Of a stretch of DNA of 64,000 nt, positions 55,851 to 64,000 are shown in pieces (within the stretch, counting starts at the first letter, position 1; each line of letters starts with the position of its first letter). This DNA comes from Apostichopus japonicus (taxonomy: Eukaryota; Echinodermata; Holothuroidea; Aspidochirotida; Stichopodidae), in contig NC_092566.1 in assembly GCF_037975245.1 (NCBI RefSeq), positions 3,102,001 through 3,166,000 of the forward strand. The letters are read 5' to 3'. The position numbers and the translations under genes are program-made. Below the pieces are notes generated by a model. That model did not search any database, had not been told where the DNA came from, and saw nothing but the letters and a program-made list of their open reading frames with translations.

Positions 55851-58800
55851 TTTAACATATGGACACCCACATCTAACAACTCACCTCAACCCCTGGCCCC
55901 ACACCCTTCTCCACTCATCCCAATAAAAGCACAAACCTCTTTCATTAAACTCTATAATCTGCCTATGTGCACATAATTCGTGCCTCAAAGATCTCATTAC
56001 ACACAATGTATACAAAACTACCAAATTAATGGCTGACATTGTTTAAGTACGTGACATGAATGGGACAAAATATCTCCAAGGCTGTTACTTAGTAATTCCA
56101 TACCGTACTCACAGCTAACCCTGCACAGCCTCATATGGCAGAAATTAAATATGTGTTAGTCGACACATAGCTGCATACATGAACAACATAGATTTATGCA
56201 ATACTTGGAGGGTAGTGAAACTCCTTAATACGTCACTACACATTATATAAACATAACTTTCTATGTTGTGTATATATATACTGTATAGATAACTGTACTA
56301 ATTGCCCCACTGTGCGATTAACTCAAAAGAAAGCTATTGTAAAACTTAACTCTGGATCCATATAGTTAATATTACATGATCCATAAACCGAGCTGATTAA
56401 TTCAAGAATACCATACTTCATTTCTTGATTATTATTTTATTGGCATCCATCCAATAACTAAAACGTGATATTAATTACCGGTAATGCAACATTTTTCACA
56501 GCAGAGCTTGTACAGCTATATACAGTATTCCATGTAACATCCATACAAAAACAACACTACACTGCAGTACATGTGTACACATACATAGTGATTTAACATA
56601 CAGTGTGTAAATACTATACATGATCTACGCAGTACCCCAATATACATGAGGATCTGTGTGTCGCTTTAACAATCTAGGACCAATAAGGAGGGACACAGGA
56701 GGGTGGGAAAGGTTTGGAAAGGGGGGTGAGAGAGGTGACGCTTCCCCCCCCCCCCCTCTCCACCTACAGTGTATTTTAAACACTGTATGTAAAAATGTGA
56801 AACTGCACTGTAGGGTTATTGGTTCATTCATTCTCCTTTTCGTACAGGCCTACATGAAACCTTTCATGTCACATCACCGCATGGTAAATGGAAAACTGCT
56901 CAGATATATACTTAACTGTATACTGAGCTTAACACGTACTTGACGACCAGATCATGTAAATTAATTCAGGCTTATGTCTGGTATCCACGGGCAAAACTGG
57001 GTTCAAATGAGGCTATTAAAGGATAAGGATTTTACAACCAAAAAAAAATGAGCTTATTATCTCTTAAACTGCAAACGACAACTGACACTTGACAGGATTT
57101 TTCCAGTGACAAGCAATGTGTGATATTTATTTTGAAGAGAAAATTATTCCACACTACTAGACCTTATCCCCAATTTATCTTCTTGAAAGTAACTTATTTT
57201 GACTAGCTTAACCTTCAAAGTAACTGTATTTTTCAGGCAGTTTAAATCAAAAGTAGGGATTCTATGATGTCATCTGCACAAATCCTATTCAAAAGCTACT
57301 ACTTAGGCTATTTTATTCTTAGGGTTGATGTAGCCTTGAAGTCTGATACATTTGGAATTATTAACTTAGCTTTCAAAAGTTCTCTGTACTTAGAATTTCA
57401 TCAACATGTATCTTCTTTTTTTTTGTAGAAATATTCTTTATGCCATGATTTACAAATTATATCAAAAATACAAAACAAAAATATTTACAGCTGAAGAGCC
57501 CTGGTGACATCACCAATTCTGCTGTTGCCAGATGTATTGACAAGATATTGTTTAATATGAAAAATTCATATCTTTGCAATAAAAAATGATAGGAGGATGT
57601 GGTTTCCCCCACAGACACAAAAATATTGTCAGTAAATTTGCTAAGCAATCAACTTCAGCCACAAGAAAATCCTTTTCATTATAGCTCAGCAGAAAAGAAT
57701 TATTCAAATGCAATGTTCACATTATTTTCCAACTCGACCCTGAACTCTCAATCGCTTCTCGGCCTGATCAGATTACCTATTCTAAAAGGTTGGTGATGTT
57801 CAACTGGAATTGAGAAACCCAATTCTAAAGGCGACATTTTGCATCAAGGACTCGCATATATTCTAAATTTCTTGTGGGTGCCATACTGAACCATCGAACA
57901 GAAAGATATTTAAGGTCAAGGTCTCAAAACTGTTTTATATGCATCATGACAGGAATAATTCAATTTAAAATTAATTTTTTGCAAAATGAAACAGCAATGC
58001 ATAACATTACATTAACATAACATTAAGGAACTGTGTCAACAGAAACAGAAAGCTGCAGCAACTGCAAAATTTCCTGCAGCAAGGCTGCAATCAGTATCAA
58101 AATAATGAAGGTTATCACAGCAGATCGACAGCCACTATCAGGGAATCATTTAGTGAACATCAAATTTTGTGTTGCAGTTTTTATTAAAGCTATATTTTTC
58201 ATAAAATAGTGAAAGAAGTGTGGTCTCGGTACACTAAACCTGCAGCTATAAATCTTATAAATTTGTGTAGTAGCAGTTACCCATTTTGCATAATGCAGAC
58301 TTTGTGAAAGAGCACACCACAGTTCAAGAGTACGTCCTATGCAGCCTGGCTGCAGTATGCTGCAGCCCCCTCAGCTGCATCCTACATTTGACACAATGTT
58401 TTTTCCTGGTTAAGAATATTGGTTTATAGCACAACACAAACAACATCTTTAACATTGCCCATCTGACAGTCCATTTTAAAATGTTAAATTCATAGCATTT
58501 TTTAGAATTTTTGCATAGAATTTTTATTTTCAGAAAAACTTGTCAAGCCATGCAAAGGAACTCATATTTGGTTCCCTTGAGGTATATACCTATCCAATCT
58601 CAATATAATTAAAAGGCTCAATTCGCATTTTATAACTTCACCATTCCTCTTGCATCTCGACTTTACAGACCCTTCAATACAGTATGTGAACAAAGAACCC
58701 TCACAAATCCTTGTCTTTTGAGACCTACGAATGTTCATTCCCGTATTGAGATGCCATAATATCACTATCATGTGTTTCCACATACTGTACATAGCAAAGT

Positions 58801-58926
58801 TCAAGACATTGTCCCTAACAATTCATACAACATATATTTAAGTAAACACATAATTCAACTGAAGGATGCTTCAGAGGATTACTTCAAGAGATACAAATTC
58901 ACACATAACAGAAGTTATTCTTGACA

Positions 58927-58929
<3 letters not shown>

Positions 58930-58969
<40 letters not shown>
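58930..58969. repeat. (TA)n microsatellite, about 20 units
   Basis: Uninterrupted AT dinucleotides. Confidence 0.97.
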
Positions 58970-58970
<1 letters not shown>

Positions 58971-59020
58971 TATTAAAGCAACAGTTTGCATTTGGAGGAT
59001 ATCTCTCCAGTTACTTACAG

Positions 59021-59410
59021 AGCAAAAGGAAGAGGATGAGGATGAGAAGGAGAAGGAGGAGAAGAAGAAAGAGGATAAGAAAAGGAGGAGAAGGAGAAGA
59101 AGAAAGCTAGGTAGAGGAGTAGGAGAAGAAAGAGGAGGAGCAAGAGGAGGGGAAGAAGAAAGAGGAGGAGCAAGAGGAGGGGAAGAAGAAAGAGGAGGAG
59201 CATGAGGAGAAGAAAGAGGAGTAGGAGCAGGAGGAGAAGAAGAAAGGAGGAGGATGAGCAGGAGAAGAAGAAAGAGGAGGAGCAGGAGAAGAAGAAAGAG
59301 CAGTAGGAGGAGAAGAAGAAAGAGGAGGAGGAGGGGAAGAATAAAGAGGAGGAGGAACAGGAGAAGAAGAAAAGGGAGGATGAGGAGGAGCATGAGGAGG
59401 AAGACGAAGT
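59021..59410. repeat. ~390-bp polypurine GAG/AAG tract
   Basis: Almost purely A and G on the + strand (AGGAGGAGAAGAAGAAAGAGG-type units of 15-48 bp), with only scattered pyrimidines. The C/T strand reads as poly-Leu/Ser/Phe for about 200 codons, an artefact of composition. Confidence 0.95.
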
Positions 59411-61739
59411 TAAACATTAATACCTGCAGGATTGATTGATTTGTTGCGCCAGTATCACAACATACAAAGCAAGTTTTTTTCAAGATAGAAAGTTTCCTTC
59501 CCATATTGCTCTGAAAACATTTAGGGTGGTAAAATGAGAGGGAGGGCAGAAGACCAGAATGGTCCAGTCACCGACAGAGGTCAGTGCTTACCAACAGGTA
59601 ACCAAGTGCTCTAGATAATGGTACAGCAAGATAGTAGTAGTGGTGAGGAGAATGGGAAATGAGGAATGAACTAACTCATAAAACCTCATGCCTAGAAAGT
59701 AAATTTATACTGAAACATTTGTGTGTTGCAGTGGTAGCATTCACTTTTACAGTTACTACCTCCAAAAAGCCATGTTTCTTTCCAAAAATAATACCAAAAA
59801 CTGTTAATACAACCCTCTGATTGAAGACAGAGCTATATATGTATGTATATACACATCTTACCTAATTTGCATATAAAACTCTGGGCTAAAGTTGTTAATA
59901 AGTGATGGCATCATTGTGGATGAGAGGAAACACTTCTCAGCATATATATTCCAGCTAGAACAAAATCTTAGCTAACGATATGTTTGACTAGACAATTAGG
60001 GCTGTACAAGATTAATAATTAAATGCAACCAGATGCTCAAATGCAGATTACACTCTAATAACGTGACAGTAATACTTCTTCAATGTGCACCATGCTTACA
60101 AGCTTTGTACCATACGTTTTCCTAGATGTATTACAAAATGAATTGGTTGTGTCAGGGTACACACGACTAATTTGCCTCCCATTTATCACTTCCAACTTTA
60201 GTAAAACGTTTATTTAGTTTATTTAGTAAAACTTCCAAGTTTATAATCAACTTGGAGAGGAGGTAATGAAGAACAATAAGGAAAAGGGTATATATGCCAA
60301 ATAATATGCATAAGATGTGTGTGCTCTAGCTGTATACATTTATCACATGTCAGGAGGAACAGATCTGCCAGCAAAGATTGCAGAGGGTGTGCAGGAGTAG
60401 GAAAGAGGGGGGAGGGACATCAAGGGGAGGGGCATCGCGAGGGCATCGTGGGGGAGGGGCATCATGGGGGAGGGGCATCCAAGGGGAGGGTAGATTGATA
60501 GGTACGACGGAAGGAAAGCAGAAAAATCTCCAAGGAACACAAGCTTTACTGTTTCGTTGAGAACCTGTACACAAGGAATATGTGAATTCTGCTTTTAGTG
60601 AGAACACTAAACTCTGAAAGAGAGCCAAAGATGTGGCCTCAAGTTGAAATTCAGGTCATCATGGCTGTTATCTATTAACTTATGATGCAGGTCATGAAAT
60701 AGATGGATTTATAACTTGTCAGCATCTCCTTTTCTTGACAAATTTGTCCAAAACGTTTGACATGGTAAAAGGGTTTGATGTATGAGTTACATTGTCCTAG
60801 AAGTAGAACTGTGATGACACAGTCCACTTTGAGAGCATGTTTGTGTCGTCACTTATATACAAACCATGACATGTCAGCACATTTTCATCCTTTTTTTTAT
60901 GCTTTTATTGCTTGATCCTTCTTCTTACATAAAATCTACTTTTCTACAATGTTAAACAAGTTTAAGGTAGTGCTTAATTAATAATTAATATACATTGCTA
61001 ATTACAATGCCACCGTTCCATGACTTTCAAAGCTGTACAATTTCAAGAAAGGGCAAAAGATGCTCATGCTTTTTTTCCTCAAGTTTCTTCAAATGATGTG
61101 AAACAAAGAATGTCTGGTTCATTGGCCGCCTCATGCCATACTGAGACTCTGATATACATATACAGTATATATATGCAAGTACACTGGATCATCTTACATC
61201 AAGAGAGAAAATGAAGCAATGAAACGGATGACAACTTAGCTGTTAAATTATTGATCTCGGAAAGAGAGAAAAAAAAAGGAAAGTGCTTTAGCGACCGCCA
61301 GAGAAACACAGAGAGAAAGAAAATATTTTACGGAGATGCTACAAGCATCTGCAAAGATAAACAGGGAGAGAGAAGGATGCATCAAATTACAGATACTGAT
61401 TGCCAGTTCAGAGAGATGACAATCATTCTTGCAGGGTTCAGATGCTTAGAAGCGGAGATAAGACACAAAAACTACACAGCGAACTAAAATATCGGTGATA
61501 TCAATCGAGGTGTGTCACATTGCATAATTCAGTAACATATTCCTGCGATGACTGTCCGTAGTTTTTCCGTAAAACTGGAAATAATATTATAATACTAAAA
61601 CAAGAGCCCAAGGGCACTGTGGTTCCTTGCTTGGGGTATATGACAATACACATCATATTATCAAGCAAGATTGGGCTGAAATAGTCCAAGTAATTGTCCT
61701 ACATGTTCCCATAAAGTAACCAACACTATAGCCAACACT

Positions 61740-64000
61740 TTTGTGATCACCGTAAATGTGATCAGATTTTATATCAAAAGGCACTTTTGAGATCTAAATA
61801 TGGCGTCGAAAATGTAAGAAATATAAGAGACCTACAAGCGTGTCAACAGATATGATAACAATGGTGACCTCAGATGACATGACCTTGAAGTTTCAAAATG
61901 TTCCACCACCCCATTCACAACTTGTCCCAAAATATCAACCATGTCACACCTTGGCATTGAGATTTAATTGCATTAAATGTCAAAAAATTGACTTTTGAAC
62001 TTTTGAAGGTCACCCGGAGGTCAACCAATTGACATTTTTGATCGGTGAGACCTAAATAGAGCATGACTGTAAAAATTCAAACATTTTTTCTTTGCCCATT
62101 TTCTCCCCCCATAATACTACTTTTTTAACATTAGCTGACCTTTGGTGACCTTGGATCACATGACCGTTAAGTTTGAAAATATTCCCCTATACCATTTGCA
62201 ACTTGTCCAAAAAAATCAACCTTGTCACACCTTGGCACTGGGAGTTATTGCATTAAATGTCTGAAAATAAACTTTGACCTCATATAACTTCCCACACCAA
62301 GGTCACACAGGGGTCAACCTATTGACATTTATGATCAGAAGGTACCTTTGACATCTGAAAATAGCATCGAAACTGTAAAAAATCCACAAAACACGAAAAA
62401 GGTCACCAGAGGTCAAATTGAGGTCAAGGGTCACCCAGATGCGGGTCGACAATTGGACTTCATTGAAACAACTCCCAACCCTAACGGACAATTGGTTCTC
62501 AAGTTATCGCAAAAATACTAGTTTTTTATCATTAATTGACCTTTGGTGACCTTGTATCACATGACCGTTAAGTTTGAAAATATTCCCCTATACCATTTGC
62601 AACTACTCCAAAAATATTAACCTTGTCACACCTTGGAACTGGGAGTTATTGCATTAAATGTCTGAAAATTAACTTTGACCTCATATAACTTCGCACACGA
62701 AGGTCACACGGGGGTCAACCCATTGACATTTATGATCAGAAGTTACCTTTAACATCTGAAAATAGCATCGAAACTGTAAAAATCCACAAAACACTAATAA
62801 GGTCACCAGAGGTCAAATTGAGGTCAAGGGTCACCCAGATGCGGGTCGACAATTGGACTTCATTGAAACAACTCCCAACCCTAACGGACAATTTGTTCTC
62901 AAGTTATCGCAAAAATACTAGTTTTTTATCATTAATTGACCTTTGGTGACCTTGTATCACATGACCGTTAAGTTTGAAAATATTCCCCTATACCATTTGC
63001 AACTACTCCAAAAATATCAACCTTGTCACACCTTGGAACTGGGAGTTATTGCATTAAATGTCTGAAAATTAACTTTGACCTCATATAACTTCGCACACGA
63101 AGGTCACACAGGGGTCAACCTATTGACATTTATGATCAGAAGGTACCTTTGACATCTGAAAATAGCATCGAAACTGTAAAAAATCCACAAAACACGAAAA
63201 GGTCACCAGAGGTCAAATTGAGGTCAAGGGTCACCCAGATGCGGGTCGACAATTGGATTACATTGAAGCAACTCCCAACCCTAACGGACAATTTGTTCTC
63301 AAGTTATCGCAAAAAATACTAGTTTTTTATCAATAATTGACCTTTGGTGACCTCGGATCACATGACCGTTAAGTTTGAAAATATTCCCCTATACCATTTG
63401 CAACTTGTCTCAAAATATCAACTGTGTTACACCTTGGCACTGGGAGTTATTACACTAAATGTCTGAAAATTAACTTTGACCTCATATAACTTAACATACA
63501 AAGGTCACCTTGGGTCAACTTATTGACATTTTTGATTGATGAGACCTAAATTAGAGCATCAAACTATAAAAATTCAAACATTTTTTTCTTTGCCCATTTT
63601 CTACCCCCAAAATACTAGTTTTTTGACATTAATTGACCTTTGGTGACCTCGGATCACATGACCGGTAAGTTTGAAAATATTCCCCTATACCATTTGCAAC
63701 TTGTCCAAAAATATCAACCATGTCACACCTTGGAACTGGGAGTTGTTGCATTAAATGTGTGAAAATTAACTTTGACCTCGTATAACTTCGCACACGAAGG
63801 TCACACGGGTGTCAACCAATTGACATTTTTGATCGGAAGGTACCTTTGATATCCAAATCTAGCATCAAAACCAAACATTTTCTTTTTTGCTCGTTTCCTC
63901 CCAAAATAAGCACATTTTTTCTAATGTGACCTTTGACCTTTTGACCTTGGTTTCAGATGTAGTTTAATCTCTTGATTCCAAAAAACAAAACGAAAAGTCT
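61740..64000. repeat. Satellite array of ~400-bp (and ~285-bp) units rich in AGGTCA/TGACCT
   Basis: The landmark GGTGACC... followed by ATGACC.TTAAGTTTGAAAA recurs near 61863, 62145, 62545, 62945, 63347 and 63642. Spacings are about 282, 401, 400, 401 and 296. Long units carry an extra module (CACCAGAGGTCAAATTGAGG through CTAACGGACAATTTGTTCTC) that the short units lack. Each long unit has seven perfect AGGTCA/TGACCT hexamers. The array runs off the window end. Confidence 0.93.

Larger units (their letters stand above)
54996..61740 (-). other. Region upstream of the first visible NWD exon
   Basis: Either a first intron or promoter-proximal sequence. I searched the minus strand for the missing F-[IV]-S strand exon with a phase-1 donor and found no convincing one. 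It contains a dispersed GC-rich fragment (55725-55850), a U2-like 15-mer (57751-57765), a TA run (58930-58969) and a polypurine tract (59021-59410). Confidence 0.4.

Noticed and set aside
57457-57648. Minus-strand frame containing IFVSVG, resembling the missing F-[IV]-S strand
   Set aside because: No acceptable donor in phase 1 follows it, and the surrounding residues do not match the family.
58899-59504. 201-codon minus-strand open frame, poly-Leu/Ser
   Set aside because: It is the complement of the GAG/AAG polypurine tract; composition alone keeps it open, and no domain or splice logic supports it.
59429-59504. Short minus-strand frame with DTGATNQ, resembling a retropepsin active site, followed by a GT
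   Set aside because: Only about 28 residues, no flanking protease or reverse transcriptase sequence; judged a chance match.

Overview
This is an animal nuclear genome window: intron-rich, AT-rich by eye, with GT-AG splice sites and many micro-, mini- and satellite repeats. A marine invertebrate deuterostome, possibly an echinoderm, fits best, but that is a low-confidence inference from gene type and repeat style. There is no sign of bacterial, viral or organellar sequence.

Two convergent genes are visible. On the + strand, bases 1-996 are the last coding stretch of a gene entering from the left. It encodes a serine-rich, apparently disordered C-terminal tail that I do not recognise. On the - strand, 20 exons from 54995 down to 6889 join with consistent reading phase at all 19 junctions. 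They give about 1,619 residues of a NACHT and WD40-repeat STAND protein of the NWD1/NWD2 type. The order is: N-terminal NWD-type domain (54995-39680), linker and NACHT NTPase with Walker A and B (30105-28530), helical/winged-helix-like region (25171-17629), a long WD40 array making probably two beta-propellers (15656-7928), and a C-terminal tail (7160-6889). The tail has a glycine run, a lysine cluster and a terminal Cys-Ala-Ile-Phe, which reads as a polybasic-plus-CaaX lipidation signal. Only the first exon or exons, with the start Met and the first tens of residues, are missing. They were not found between 54996 and 64000.

The rest is intronic or intergenic repeat: a duplicated 340-bp block (1521-2197), a 20-bp minisatellite (2331-2450), a 230-266-bp tandem triplet (19894-20632), a 29-bp minisatellite (34789-35152), a 132/133-bp higher-order array (35570-36400), a tRNA-derived SINE (36612-36856), a ~170-bp array with G-rich spacers (50596-51420), a dispersed ~335-bp duplication (49343 and 52677), two Penelope-like fragments in opposite orientation, a polypurine tract (59021-59410) and a satellite of ~400-bp units full of AGGTCA/TGACCT (61740 to the window edge).

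The most interesting items are the predicted prenylated C-terminus of the NACHT-WD40 protein, and two decayed tandem copies of one of its N-terminal coding exons beside the intact exon (39277-39583 versus 39680-39782).
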